NCBI GenBank assembly: GCA_031272245.1
Contig: JAISUE010000041.1
Coordinates: forward strand, 1-38,154
From: Bacteroidales bacterium
GTDB lineage: Bacteria > Bacteroidota > Bacteroidia > Bacteroidales > P3
Direction: 5' to 3'
Length of the DNA stretch: 38,154 nucleotides
Under the pieces are notes generated by a model. The model was not told the origin of the DNA and ran no database searches. It saw nothing but the letters and a program-made list of their open reading frames with translations. Every line of letters starts with the position of its first letter. The first letter of the stretch is position 1. Below, one piece after another: positions 1 through 8,982 of the stretch. Position numbers and translations under genes: made by a program.

Positions 1-118
1 TCAGTTGTTATGTAGCAGTTGTAACAAAATTAAGGGCGACAGACCAATGGAATATTTGCGAATGAAGATAGAGACTCGCAAAAATATGTTAAAAGAAAAA
101 ATAATCTTTGGAGAATAA
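1..118 (+). CDS. 3' end of a methyltransferase/HNH-type gene (partial)
   Basis: Reading in frame from base 2, 38 codons run to a TAA at 116-118. The peptide starts QLLCSSCNKIKGDRPMEYLR and ends KIIFGE. It holds the last part of an HNH nuclease domain: the second zinc-knuckle CxxC (C-S-S-C), then N and K-G. It aligns without gaps to the last 38 residues of the methyltransferase-HNH protein at the right end of the window, with 24 of 38 identical by my count. The body lies left of the window, so whether this copy also carries a methyltransferase domain cannot be seen. It ends 9 bp before ldcA, on the same strand. The opposite orientation of the two tails is discussed in the findings. Family assignment of this tail is inference from the alignment. 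Confidence 0.75.
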   Translation, partial: QLLCSSCNKIKGDRPMEYLRMKIETRKNMLKEKIIFGE

Positions 119-127
119 AAGCATAAT

Positions 128-1084
128 ATGGCAAAAAGACCAGCATTTCTCAAAACAAAAGATAAAGTTGCTATTGTTGCAACAGCTAGAAAAGCTTCTT
201 ACGAAGAAGTCCTTCCATTGAAAAAATTATTAGAAAGTTGGGGGTTGGAAGTTGTTTTAGGAGATACAATAAATACAAAAGCCGAGTTTCAACTTGCGGA
301 TACAGATGAAAATAGAGCAAAAGATATTCAACGCTTCCTTGATGACACAGAAATTGCTTCTATTTTTGTTGCAAGAGGTGGTTATGGTACAGTTAGAATT
401 ATAGATTTACTTGATTTTTCAATATTCTCTCAATATCCTAAATGGATAGTAGGGTATAGTGATATTACGGTTTTGCTTTCTCATATTTATTTTAATTTTA
501 ACATTCAATCGTTGCATGCTACAATGGGTATTAATATTTCTAACAATACATCTGAAAATACACCTTCTATTACAAGTCTTAAACAATGTTTATTTGGGGA
601 GATGAAAAGCATTCAGTGGAAAAGCAATACAATTATGAAGAAAAATTTACTAAATATTTCTTATCAGAGAAAAAAGATAGTGAATGGTGATATTGTTTGT
701 GGAAATTTATCAGTACTATATTCTATGCTTGGTTCAGTATCTTTTGGAGACACAAGGGGAAAAATATTGATGCTTGAAGATATTGATGAATATATTTATC
801 ATATAGACAGAATGTTTATGGCATTAAAACGTGCAGGTAAATTATCTGATTTGGCAGCTTTGATTATTGGAAATTTTACTGATTTAAAAGACAATGATAC
901 TCCTTTTGGAAAAACTGTAGATGAAATAGTAATGGAAATAACTAAAGAATACTTTTATCCAGTTGTTTTTGATTGCCCTTTTGGACACATTGTTGACAAA
1001 AATACAGCTATAATCAATGGAGCAAAATGTATATTGGAAACAGATTCTGCAGCAAATCATAAATTATTATATTATAACATTTGA
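128..1084 (+). CDS. ldcA: L,D-carboxypeptidase (muramoyltetrapeptide carboxypeptidase), peptidase family S66
   Basis: This cytoplasmic serine peptidase of the LdcA/MccF family removes the terminal D-Ala from muropeptide tetrapeptides during peptidoglycan recycling. The 318-residue length is normal. The catalytic triad is visible: the nucleophile Ser111 in GYSDIT, Glu217 in MLEDID and His287 in CPFGHIVD, at positions and in contexts that match P. aeruginosa LdcA. The RGGYG motif near residues 83-87 is also typical. There is no signal peptide, consistent with a cytoplasmic enzyme. The ATG at 128 follows the upstream HNH gene by only 9 bp, so the two may share a transcript. The 3' end overlaps the convergent ligA by 13 bp. 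A microcin-resistance (MccF-like) role is a less likely alternative. Confidence 0.93.
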   Translation: MAKRPAFLKTKDKVAIVATARKASYEEVLPLKKLLESWGLEVVLGDTINTKAEFQLADTDENRAKDIQRFLDDTEIASIFVARGGYGTVRIIDLLDFSIFSQYPKWIVGYSDITVLLSHIYFNFNIQSLHATMGINISNNTSENTPSITSLKQCLFGEMKSIQWKSNTIMKKNLLNISYQRKKIVNGDIVCGNLSVLYSMLGSVSFGDTRGKILMLEDIDEYIYHIDRMFMALKRAGKLSDLAALIIGNFTDLKDNDTPFGKTVDEIVMEITKEYFYPVVFDCPFGHIVDKNTAIINGAKCILETDSAANHKLLYYNI

Positions 1085-3114
1085 TTAAATTCTTCTTCAG
1101 TAATCATTTTTACATTCAGAATCTCTGCTTTACGTTTTTTTTCTTCTCCCATTTTTTCTCCACAGACTAAATAATCTACTTTTGAAGAAATACCACTTAC
1201 AATTTTTCCTCCATTTTGTTCTATTGTATTTTTTATTTCATCTCTGCTGTAGTTGTTAAATATTCCACTGACAACAAAACTCTTTCCTGCAAGACTATTA
1301 CCTGTGATTATATTTTCTTCAACTTCAAAATGAAGTTTGCAAGCCTTTAATTTTTCAATCAATACTTTATTTTCCGAGTTAGAGAAATATGAAATAATAT
1401 TTTGAGCTATTGTTTCTCCAATATCATTTACATTTATCAAATCCAAGCTATTTGCTACCATTAAATTATCTATCGTCTTATAATGATGTGCAAGTTTTTT
1501 TGCTACCACTTCTCCAACCATTCTAATTCCTAACGCAAATAGAACCCGTTCAAAAGGAACATTAAGAGACTGTTTCAAACCATTTATTATATTAGCAGCT
1601 CCTTTTTCTTGAATTGTAATTTGAGAGTCTTTCTCTGACACAACAAGTCCAATTAGTTTATCTGTCGTTAAAGAATATAAATCTGCAAAATCAGACACTA
1701 ATCCTGTTTCTAAAAGCATTTTCATTTTGCTGCCCCCCAGAGAATCTATATTCATCGCTTTTTTAGAAATAAAATGTTCAAAACGTCCAAGTATTTGCGG
1801 TTTGCAATGGTTGTAATTAGGACAATAATATCCTGCATTATCTTTTTCTTTTATTAGTGGCGTATTACATTGTGGGCAAGTGGAAATGAATTCAAATTCT
1901 TTATTATGATTATCAGGCAGATGATTAATTGCAACAATTTTAGGTATTATTTCTCCGCCCTTTTCTATAAATACTTCGTCCCCAATTCGTATATTTAGTT
2001 TTTTCATCTGCTCTTCATTGTGAAGAGTAGCACGTTTAACCCAAGTACCTCCAAGCCACACAGATTTAAAATTAGCAACAGGCGTAACAATACCTGTTCG
2101 TCCTACATTAAATTCTATACTTTCTAAAATTGACGAAGACCTTTCTGCTTTAAATTTGAATGCTGTAGCCCATCGTGGAGATTTAGCTGTTGTACCAAGA
2201 TTATTCCATAATGAAGAATCATTCAGTTTTATAACTATTCCATCTATATCAAAAGGCAGATTTTTTCGTGCTGTATCCCAATGCTCAATAAACTTTATTA
2301 TTTCGTCAATATTTTTAGCCAATGTCATATATTGAGAAATATTAAAACCCCAAGATTTTGCTTTTAACAATTTATCATAATGAGAAAGTTTGTTTAAAGG
2401 CTCTTCTTCGTTACAAAGCAAAAAATAAAGAAAACAATCAAGTTTTCTTTTTGCAACTTCTGCTGGATTTAGCAATTTAAGACTTCCAGAAGCAGCATTT
2501 CGGGGATTAGCAAATGGTTCTTCAGAGTTTTCTATTCGTATTTTATTAAATTCTTCAAAAGCCTTGTGAGGAAAAATAACTTCGCCTCTTATTTCAAACT
2601 CTGCAGGATAGTCTTTACCTTTTAATTTTAACGGAATACTTTTAATTGTTTTTACATTAGCAGTAACATCATCTCCAACTATACCATTACCGCGAGTAGT
2701 AGCCTGTGTAAGTATACCGTTTATATAAGTGAGAGAAATTGCCAGTCCATCATATTTCAATTCACAAACCCATTGTAAATCTTTTTTGTAAATACTGACT
2801 GCATTTTCAGCTCTTTTTACAAATTCAGCAATTTCTTTTTTGTTATACGTATTTCCAAGGGAAAGCATTGGATATTTATGAGTAACGTGCTTGAAACCTT
2901 TCAATATCTGCCCGCCTACTCGTTGAGTTGGTGAAAATGGTGTTTTAAATTGAGGATAAATATCTTCTAAATTTTCTAATTTTTTTAATAGAAAATCAAA
3001 TTTTTCATCGCTAATTGTAGGGTTATCTAAAACATAATACTCATAATTATATTGATCCAGTTGTTCTGAGAGATGATTTATTTGGTCTTTAATTTGCTCA
3101 TAATTATCTGCCAT
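1072..3114 (-). CDS. ligA: NAD-dependent DNA ligase
   Basis: This enzyme seals nicks in duplex DNA using NAD, in replication and excision repair. All LigA parts are present in order: an N-terminal NMN-binding Ia domain (YYVLDNPTISDEKFD, about residues 26-40); the adenylation domain with nucleophile Lys120 in ELKYDGLAISL; the OB fold; a four-cysteine zinc finger starting CPQCN and closing CPNYNHC; a helix-hairpin-helix region; and a C-terminal BRCT domain starting near SLAGKSFVVSGIF. Its 680 residues are the usual length. Start ATG is at 3114, with only 3 bp between it and the dapA stop, so dapA-ligA look co-transcribed. Its tail overlaps the convergent ldcA by 13 bp. No defects seen. Confidence 0.98.
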   Translation of the reverse strand: MADNYEQIKDQINHLSEQLDQYNYEYYVLDNPTISDEKFDFLLKKLENLEDIYPQFKTPFSPTQRVGGQILKGFKHVTHKYPMLSLGNTYNKKEIAEFVKRAENAVSIYKKDLQWVCELKYDGLAISLTYINGILTQATTRGNGIVGDDVTANVKTIKSIPLKLKGKDYPAEFEIRGEVIFPHKAFEEFNKIRIENSEEPFANPRNAASGSLKLLNPAEVAKRKLDCFLYFLLCNEEEPLNKLSHYDKLLKAKSWGFNISQYMTLAKNIDEIIKFIEHWDTARKNLPFDIDGIVIKLNDSSLWNNLGTTAKSPRWATAFKFKAERSSSILESIEFNVGRTGIVTPVANFKSVWLGGTWVKRATLHNEEQMKKLNIRIGDEVFIEKGGEIIPKIVAINHLPDNHNKEFEFISTCPQCNTPLIKEKDNAGYYCPNYNHCKPQILGRFEHFISKKAMNIDSLGGSKMKMLLETGLVSDFADLYSLTTDKLIGLVVSEKDSQITIQEKGAANIINGLKQSLNVPFERVLFALGIRMVGEVVAKKLAHHYKTIDNLMVANSLDLINVNDIGETIAQNIISYFSNSENKVLIEKLKACKLHFEVEENIITGNSLAGKSFVVSGIFNNYSRDEIKNTIEQNGGKIVSGISSKVDYLVCGEKMGEEKKRKAEILNVKMITEEEFNQML

Positions 3115-3117
3115 TTT

Positions 3118-4023
3118 TTATTCCTTTTTCTGATTTATTTCTTTTATTAGATTTTGTAATTTATTATAATGTTGACGTGAAGCCTTAACTAATGGCAACC
3201 GAAGATTATTTTGTACTAATTCAAGTTCTTCAAGGGATGCTTTTATACCTGTTGGATTTCCTTCCTCAAATATGGCATTTGAAAAAGATAACAATTTTTC
3301 ATGAATATAGCGTGCTGCTTTTACTTCACCTTTCAAAGCACTTTTTGTCATTTGAGATACTAAATCGGGGAAAGCATTTGCCGTTACGCTTATTACACCT
3401 TTCATTCCGAGAAGTATCAATGGAAAAGTTAAAGCATCATCTCCGGAAAACACAATAAACTTATCAGGCTTTTCTTTCAGTATTTGCATACACTGAATCA
3501 TATTGCCAGATGCCTCTTTTATCCCTATGATATTTGAATTGTCTTCTGCAAGTCTGATGGTTGTTTCTGCATTCAAATTTACTCCTGTTCTACCGGGTAC
3601 ATTATACATTATAATTGGTTTTGGCGACATATCTGCAATAGATTTAAAATGTTCATACAGACCTGTTTGATTAGGTTTGTTGTAATAAGGTGTAACTATC
3701 AAAACAGCAACTATTTGTTCGCCTCCAACCTCACAAAGTTTTTTAAGTTTTTTAATACCATGTGAAGTATTATTATTTCCTGCTCCGACAACCACAGGCA
3801 CTCTTTCATTAACAGTTTCTACAGTATATTCCAACACAGCTAATTGTTCCTGTTCATTAAGCGTAGCCGCCTCACCTGTTGTTCCAAGTGATACTATAAA
3901 ATCTACTCCTCCATTTATGGTATGTTCAATTACTTTGCCTAATGATGTAAAATCTATATTTCCTCCTTTGTGAAACGGTGTTACAAGGGCGACACCAGTT
4001 CCTTTTAGTTTTGTTGCAATCAT
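3118..4023 (-). CDS. dapA: 4-hydroxy-tetrahydrodipicolinate synthase
   Basis: The first committed enzyme of the diaminopimelate/lysine branch condenses pyruvate with aspartate semialdehyde. Characteristic residues are visible: Thr48-Thr49 in SLGTTGEAATL, Tyr140 in MYNVPGRTG and the Schiff-base Lys169 in IGIKEASG. The 301 residues form a single TIM barrel of normal length, with no signal peptide, consistent with a cytosolic enzyme. Other members of the DapA/NAL superfamily (N-acetylneuraminate lyase) share the lysine, but the GTTGE and YNVPGRTG combination fits DapA. It is the first gene of a dapA-ligA minus-strand unit. A TATTTTTGC box sits about 20 bp upstream of its ATG. The product feeds both lysine and the diaminopimelate of peptidoglycan. 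Confidence 0.96.
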   Translation of the reverse strand: MIATKLKGTGVALVTPFHKGGNIDFTSLGKVIEHTINGGVDFIVSLGTTGEAATLNEQEQLAVLEYTVETVNERVPVVVGAGNNNTSHGIKKLKKLCEVGGEQIVAVLIVTPYYNKPNQTGLYEHFKSIADMSPKPIIMYNVPGRTGVNLNAETTIRLAEDNSNIIGIKEASGNMIQCMQILKEKPDKFIVFSGDDALTFPLILLGMKGVISVTANAFPDLVSQMTKSALKGEVKAARYIHEKLLSFSNAIFEEGNPTGIKASLEELELVQNNLRLPLVKASRQHYNKLQNLIKEINQKKE

Positions 4024-4043
4024 AATAATTCATCTTTAAAGTC

Positions 4044-4052
4044 GCAAAAATA
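4044..4052 (-). promoter_or_regulatory. Bacteroidota -7 box upstream of dapA
   Basis: On the minus strand this reads TATTTTTGC, a match to the TAnnTTTG element of Bacteroidota sigma-ABfr promoters, 20 bp ahead of the dapA ATG. I see no good TTG -33 element at the usual 19-21 bp distance, so it is a candidate only. Confidence 0.45.
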
Positions 4053-4096
4053 GAAAAAAAGAATTGATATAATGTTTCATTTTATTACATAAACTA

Positions 4097-4126
4097 TTTT
4101 TTTATTTTTATTTCTAAATAAAAAAA
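4097..4126. terminator. A/T-only stem-loop between the FecCD permease and dapA
   Basis: TTTTTTTATTT at 4097-4107 pairs perfectly with AAATAAAAAAA at 4116-4126 around an 8-base loop. It lies in the 129-bp gap after the permease stop and before the dapA start, both on the minus strand. It could help end the mutS-permease transcript, but an all-A/U stem without a separate U tract is weak, and such pairing is easily found by chance in AT-rich DNA. Confidence 0.25.
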
Positions 4127-4152
4127 GAATTTTGTTTATCATAAACTTAATC

Positions 4153-5172
4153 TTAACCTCGTAATTTTTTCTTTGCATTAAATAACAGATATATAAATAC
4201 TGGCGCACCCGTCAGAGAAGTAATGCTACCAACAGGTAATTCAGTCGGAGAAATTGCTATGCGAGAAATAATATCAGCAACAACCATGAATAAAATTCCA
4301 ACCAAAATAGAATATGGCAATATTTTTCTGTTGTCTGTTCCAACCGCAAGGCGGACAATATGAGGTACAACCAAGCCAATAAAACCTATAACTCCAGAAA
4401 ATGAAACTATTACAGCTATCATTAGTGTAGAAAACAACAGAATTACTTTTTTAGTTTTTTCAACATTCACACCTACATTTTGTGCAGTTTGACTACCAAG
4501 CAGCATAGCATTCAAATCCCGTGAATATATACTTATAACTGTTATTCCAATTATTACAAAGAAAGCACTGATTATCACATTTTCATAATTTGCAGAAGAA
4601 AGAGAACCCATTGTCCAAAAAATTATCCTGTCCATATCCTGTTGATTTAACAACATAAGTAAAGAAATGAGAGACGCAATTAGAAAATTTATGCTTATAC
4701 CTGCTAAAAGCAGAGTTGTTGTGTGGAGACGATTCCCCATAGAAGCTATACCAATTATTAGTAGCACAGTCAATAAAGCCGTAACAAAAGATAAAATACT
4801 CACACCCCAAAAAGCAGCATCCAAACCACAAATTATAGCTACTGTTGCTCCAAGAGAAGCACCCGATGAAACACCAAGAACGTAAGGATCACTTAGCGGA
4901 TTTCTAAAAATAGCCTGAAATGCTACACCACATACAGAAAGCCCTGCACCTGTTATAGCAGCTAAAAGAACACGTGGAAGACGGAGATGAAGTATAATGT
5001 AATACGAACTTTCATTTATTTCCGGAGATTTTTCACCTGTTATTAAGGATAAAAAGATACGAAATGCCTTTGCCAAGCTTATATCGGCTGTTCCTACAAC
5101 ACAACCCGCAAACATTGTAAATAATACTGCTACACATAGTAAAGGAATAATAAATAATTTGGAATTTTTCAT
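4153..5172 (-). CDS. FecCD/BtuC-family ABC transporter permease
   Basis: This is an inner-membrane permease of the family that imports iron-siderophores, haem or vitamin B12. It has 339 residues and many hydrophobic segments. Family signatures are clear: GVAFQAIFRNPLSDPYVLGVSSG near residues 85-107 (split here as GVAFQAIFRNPL and SDPYVLGVSSG), and GFIGLVVPHIVRLAVG near residues 262-277, the coupling region that contacts the ATPase. The substrate cannot be told from the permease alone. Its start overlaps the mutS stop by 4 bp (ATGA), so it is translationally coupled to mutS. No ATPase or substrate-binding protein gene lies nearby in the window, so its partners must be encoded elsewhere. Confidence 0.9.
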   Translation of the reverse strand: MKNSKLFIIPLLCVAVLFTMFAGCVVGTADISLAKAFRIFLSLITGEKSPEINESSYYIILHLRLPRVLLAAITGAGLSVCGVAFQAIFRNPLSDPYVLGVSSGASLGATVAIICGLDAAFWGVSILSFVTALLTVLLIIGIASMGNRLHTTTLLLAGISINFLIASLISLLMLLNQQDMDRIIFWTMGSLSSANYENVIISAFFVIIGITVISIYSRDLNAMLLGSQTAQNVGVNVEKTKKVILLFSTLMIAVIVSFSGVIGFIGLVVPHIVRLAVGTDNRKILPYSILVGILFMVVADIISRIAISPTELPVGSITSLTGAPVFIYLLFNAKKKLRG

Positions 5173-7766
5173 TTCTTTACAACTAATTTCTTAATATTAT
5201 TGAGCTTGTTTAATGCTTCAATAGGGGTAAGATTGTCCAAATCGGTTGAAAGTATTTCTTCTTTTATATCTAAAAGTACCGGATCATCAAGTTGTATAAA
5301 GCTAAGTTGATAAGGAGTAGAGCTTTGCTTTTGAGCAATTTTACTTTGCGTTGGATATTTTTCCTTTTTGTGTTTTTTTTCCAATTCAGCCAAGATTGTT
5401 TCTGCTTCTGTAATAACCTTTCGTGGCATTCCTGCTAACTGTGCAACGTGTATGCCAAACGATTGAGATGAGCCGCCTTTCATTATTTTTCTAAGGAATA
5501 TTATTTTGTTGCCTATTTCTTTGACGCTTACGTGATAGTTTTTTATGCGTTCATATATGTTTTCCATTTCTATTAACTCGTGATAATGAGTAGCAAACAT
5601 AACTTTTGCACGACTTTTCGGATTATCATGTATAAAAGATGTGATAGCCCATGCTATAGAAACGCCGTCGTATGTAGAAGTTCCTCTGCCAATTTCGTCC
5701 AAAAGTACAAGACTCCTGTCGGAAAGGTTGTTTAAGATGCTTGCTGTTTCGTTCATTTCTACCATAAAGGTACTTTCTCCTTGCGAAATATTGTCAGAAG
5801 CTCCAACTCGGGTAAAGATTTTATCTACAATGCCAATATCGGCACTTTTTGCAGGCACAAAAGAACCTATTTGGGCAAGTAGAACAATCAATGCTGTTTG
5901 TCTTAAATATGCACTTTTGCCTGACATATTTGGACCTGTTATTATACAAATCTGTTGGTTATCACGATCTAAATAAACATCATTTGCTATATAATTTTCA
6001 CCTGCCGGCAGTAATTTTTCTATTACCGGATGACGCCCTTCTATTATTTTAAGAGAAAACTCATCATTCATTTTTGGTTTAACGTAATTGTTTTCAGAAG
6101 CAACCTGTGCAAAAGAAAGCAAACAATCCATTTGAGCAATAGTTTCGGCATCCTGTTTCAGTTTTTGGATAAAAGAAGTACATTCAGTGAGCAGTTCTTG
6201 ATATAAGTGGTTTTCCAATTCAGAAATTCGGCTTTCGGCTGTAAGTATTTTGGTTTCGTATTCTTTTAATTCGTTGGTTATAAATCTTTCCGCTCCTGTC
6301 AACGTTTGTCTTCTCATCCATGAAGAAGGAACTTTGTGTAAATGAGTGCGAGTAACTTCTATATAATATCCATAAACGTTGTTAAACCCTACTTTTAAAG
6401 AAGGAATATCTGTTGCCAAAGCTTCTTTCTGTTGCAGATTGGCGAGAAAATCTTTTCCGTTATATAAAATTTCTCTCAATTCGTCAAGTTCTTTATTAAC
6501 ACCTTTAGCTATCGTGTTCCCTTTGGCAATGTTATTAGGGGCTTCTACATTTAATTTTCTGTTAAGGAGAGCAAATAATTCAGGACAGTCGTCAAGTAAT
6601 TCGTATATTTTGAGAGCATTGTTTGATGAGAGGGTAATGTTGTTTTTTATTTTTGATATTTCTTGCAGAGTTGTTTTCAAAGCATTCAATTCGTTAGGCT
6701 GTATTCTGCCAAAAGCAAGCTTTGATATTACACGTTCCAAATCTCCAATAATTCTTATAGACTCTCGTGCTTTTTTTGCCAACATTTCACTTTTAAGAAA
6801 ACCATGTACTATTTCGTGTCGTTGTTCTATAGCTTTTTTGTCTATTAATGGCAAAACCAGCCAGCGCTGTAAAAGCCTTAAACCCATATTTGATTGTGTT
6901 TTATTTAAAATAGAAAGCAAAGAATGACCCTTTTCGCTTGTTGGGACAATCAATTCGAGGTTTTTAATGGTAAATTTATCAAGCCACAAATAATTAATAT
7001 TGTTTAAGTATGAAACAGTACTTATATGGATGAGAGAGGTATGTTGAGTTTCTTCTATATAATGCAAAGCAGCACCGGCAGCAATTATTCCAAGATGTTT
7101 ATCTTCCAGTCCAAAACCCTTAAAAGAATTAACTTCAAACTGTTTGAACAGTAAATCTTGTGCAAAATCATTTGTGAAAACCCATTCTTCATACGTCTTA
7201 ATGCAAAATTCGTCTCTGAATTTTTCTTCAAATTCTCTTAATACCTGTTTTTGAATAACTATCTCCTTTGGCATAAAACTTTGCATAAGTTTTTCTATCT
7301 CATTCTTTTCTCCTTCACTTACATAAAACTCTCCTGTAAGAATATCAACTAATGCAAGTCCTGCATGCCGGTCTTTTTCATAATAAATACTGGCAAGATA
7401 TGAGTTGGTTGAAGCATCGGCTGTTTTTTCATTGTAAGAAAGGGCAGGAGTAACAACTTCAGTAACTCCACGTTTTACTATTCCACGCGCAATTTTAGGG
7501 TCTTCTAATTGTTCACATATTGCTACTTTTTTGCCCGCTTTCAAAAATTTAGGTAAATAAGTATCAACTGCATGAAAAGGAAAACCAGCTAAATTGTCTC
7601 CGGCACGAGATGTAAGAACGATATTTAAAATTTTTGCAGTAATAACAGCATCTTCACCAAATGTTTCATAGAAATCTCCTACTCTAAATAAAAGAATTGT
7701 ATCCGGATGTTTGGCTTTTATTTCATTATACTGCCTCATCAATGGAGTAACTTTTTTGCTCGTCAT
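5169..7766 (-). CDS. mutS: DNA mismatch repair protein MutS
   Basis: It recognises base mismatches and small loops and starts mismatch repair with MutL. The 865-residue protein has the N-terminal mismatch-binding motif GDFYETFGEDA (about residues 27-37), which carries the Phe-X-Glu wedge, followed by connector, lever and clamp domains. The C-terminal ATPase has Walker A TGPNMSGKSAYLRQ (near residue 610), Walker B SLVLLDEIGRGTSTYDG (near 687) and the FATHYHEL motif. The Phe-X-Glu motif makes it a MutS1, not a MutS2. It starts at ATG 7766, with a well-formed Bacteroidota promoter just upstream. Its stop overlaps the start of the FecCD permease, an odd operon partner. Sequence appears intact. 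Confidence 0.98.
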   Translation of the reverse strand: MTSKKVTPLMRQYNEIKAKHPDTILLFRVGDFYETFGEDAVITAKILNIVLTSRAGDNLAGFPFHAVDTYLPKFLKAGKKVAICEQLEDPKIARGIVKRGVTEVVTPALSYNEKTADASTNSYLASIYYEKDRHAGLALVDILTGEFYVSEGEKNEIEKLMQSFMPKEIVIQKQVLREFEEKFRDEFCIKTYEEWVFTNDFAQDLLFKQFEVNSFKGFGLEDKHLGIIAAGAALHYIEETQHTSLIHISTVSYLNNINYLWLDKFTIKNLELIVPTSEKGHSLLSILNKTQSNMGLRLLQRWLVLPLIDKKAIEQRHEIVHGFLKSEMLAKKARESIRIIGDLERVISKLAFGRIQPNELNALKTTLQEISKIKNNITLSSNNALKIYELLDDCPELFALLNRKLNVEAPNNIAKGNTIAKGVNKELDELREILYNGKDFLANLQQKEALATDIPSLKVGFNNVYGYYIEVTRTHLHKVPSSWMRRQTLTGAERFITNELKEYETKILTAESRISELENHLYQELLTECTSFIQKLKQDAETIAQMDCLLSFAQVASENNYVKPKMNDEFSLKIIEGRHPVIEKLLPAGENYIANDVYLDRDNQQICIITGPNMSGKSAYLRQTALIVLLAQIGSFVPAKSADIGIVDKIFTRVGASDNISQGESTFMVEMNETASILNNLSDRSLVLLDEIGRGTSTYDGVSIAWAITSFIHDNPKSRAKVMFATHYHELIEMENIYERIKNYHVSVKEIGNKIIFLRKIMKGGSSQSFGIHVAQLAGMPRKVITEAETILAELEKKHKKEKYPTQSKIAQKQSSTPYQLSFIQLDDPVLLDIKEEILSTDLDNLTPIEALNKLNNIKKLVVKK

Positions 7767-8330
7767 ATTTACTTATTAGTTTAATATGGCAAAAGTAAGA
7801 AAATTGTAATTAAGAACAATTTTATTCTTTGAAAAAAAAACCTGATTTTTGAAAGAATAACTGTTGATTTATATTAAGAAAATCTTCCATTTTTAAAAGA
7901 AAAACAAAGTAAAATGTTTGTATAATCAGCATATTCTGTTATCAGATTTTAATATTTTGGTGTTTTATAAAGAAAATATGGAATTTAATATTTCAAATAT
8001 ATAATTGATTTTGTATTTTTTCACTAAAAAAGTTTATATGGGAGCGACAAAGCAACAACAATACATAATAGTTTGTTTTCAAAATCCTAAATTGTCAAAT
8101 AGTAGCAATATAACGACTCTATTTTTTGATTTAATACTTGACTAATCATAGAAAGAGCCTGCTTAAATGAAAGCAGATACTTCCTTTTTTGGAATTATTT
8201 CTTTGGACAATAGAGTGAATGCCAAAATCACAATCAAAATATTTAATAAACTTGTTTTGATTTTGCAGAAATGTGATTGTAATGTATGTCAGTATAGCAT
8301 TAAAAAATCGCAGTGAATGATTGGCGGTTG
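7767..8330. other. 564-bp gap between mutS and rsmG with no convincing gene
   Basis: Apart from the mutS promoter, this AT-rich stretch has no recognisable gene or RNA. Visible structure: a 6-bp hairpin CTGCTT/AAGCAG at 8159-8176, and an interrupted inverted repeat AATCACA (8226-8232) / TGTGATT (8272-8278). Between the repeat arms is the 14-mer TTGTTTTGATTTTG (8252-8265), which recurs in the 21-bp array at 30245. A 49-codon plus-strand frame (8167-8316) has a CDCNVC motif but no homology I recognise. The rsmG 3' end borders the gap, so part of it may be a transcript tail. Confidence 0.5.
7789..7819 (-). promoter_or_regulatory. mutS promoter, -33 TTG and -7 TACTTTTGC
   Basis: On the minus strand a TTG (7817-7819) is followed after exactly 19 bp by TACTTTTGC (7789-7797), then 22 bp to the mutS ATG. 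Both elements and the spacing fit the Bacteroidota consensus TTTG-N19-21-TAnnTTTG. This is the best-spaced promoter I found in the window. Confidence 0.6.
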
Positions 8331-8972
8331 TCAGATTGAGATATGGATAACCTTTTTAGTTTCAAAATATTCGTCATTAAAGAAAGCAGAAATGTCGTAA
8401 ATTTTTACTTTTTTAGAAACAAATCCCTGCAATTCTTCTTTCAAATCTCCGCCTTTGAGATAAAGTATTCCGTTTTTGATGTTGTGATATTGAATCTTTG
8501 AAACCTTGTTTGCCATCCATTTATAAAATTCGGGAAGGGTTGTAACGGCTCTCGAAACAATGAAATCAAATTTTTGGTTCAGGGTTTCGGCTCTTACGTT
8601 TGCGGCTTTCACATTTTTGAGTTCCAGAGCGGCTGTTATCTCTTCCACGACCCTGATTTTTTTGCCCACACTGTCAACAAGCATAAAGTTTGTCTTTGGA
8701 AACATTATCGCCAAAGGGATTCCGGGCAGTCCGCCACCTGTTCCAACGTCGAGAATATCACAGTTGGGCTTGAATTTCACAATTTTTGCTGTTGCCAGCG
8801 AATGAAGGATATGGTGAACAAAGACATTGTCAATGTCCTTCCTCGAAATGAGGTTAATCTTCTCATTCCATTCTTTGTACAAATCAGCCAAAGCACAGTA
8901 TTTTTCTTTTTGCTGCGGCGTAAGAAATGGAAAATGTTCATCTAAAATGGAAACAATATCATCGCTTTTCAT
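8331..8972 (-). CDS. rsmG: 16S rRNA (guanine-527-N7)-methyltransferase
   Basis: RsmG (GidB) methylates N7 of G527 in the 530 loop of 16S rRNA using S-adenosylmethionine; its loss is known to give low-level streptomycin resistance. The 213-residue length is normal. The SAM-binding motif DVGTGGGLPGIPLAIMFP lies at about residues 75-92. The downstream SRAVTTLPEFYKW segment and the N-terminal YKEWNEKINLISRKD are typical of the family. It follows marC by 10 bp on the same strand. Composition stands out: 31 of 60 bases at 8701-8760 are G or C, against 17 of 60 in a lysS sample at 27901-27960. This suggests a different history from its neighbours. Confidence 0.95.
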   Translation of the reverse strand: MKSDDIVSILDEHFPFLTPQQKEKYCALADLYKEWNEKINLISRKDIDNVFVHHILHSLATAKIVKFKPNCDILDVGTGGGLPGIPLAIMFPKTNFMLVDSVGKKIRVVEEITAALELKNVKAANVRAETLNQKFDFIVSRAVTTLPEFYKWMANKVSKIQYHNIKNGILYLKGGDLKEELQGFVSKKVKIYDISAFFNDEYFETKKVIHISI

Positions 8973-8982
8973 AATGCATTAA

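Noticed and set aside
6379..6927. 182-codon plus-strand frame inside mutS
   Set aside because: It lies opposite an intact, well-conserved mutS and its product has no recognisable features.
7767..8330. tRNA or riboswitch in the long mutS-rsmG gap
   Set aside because: No cloverleaf, T-loop GGTTC-like sequence or conserved riboswitch core could be found; hairpins there are short.
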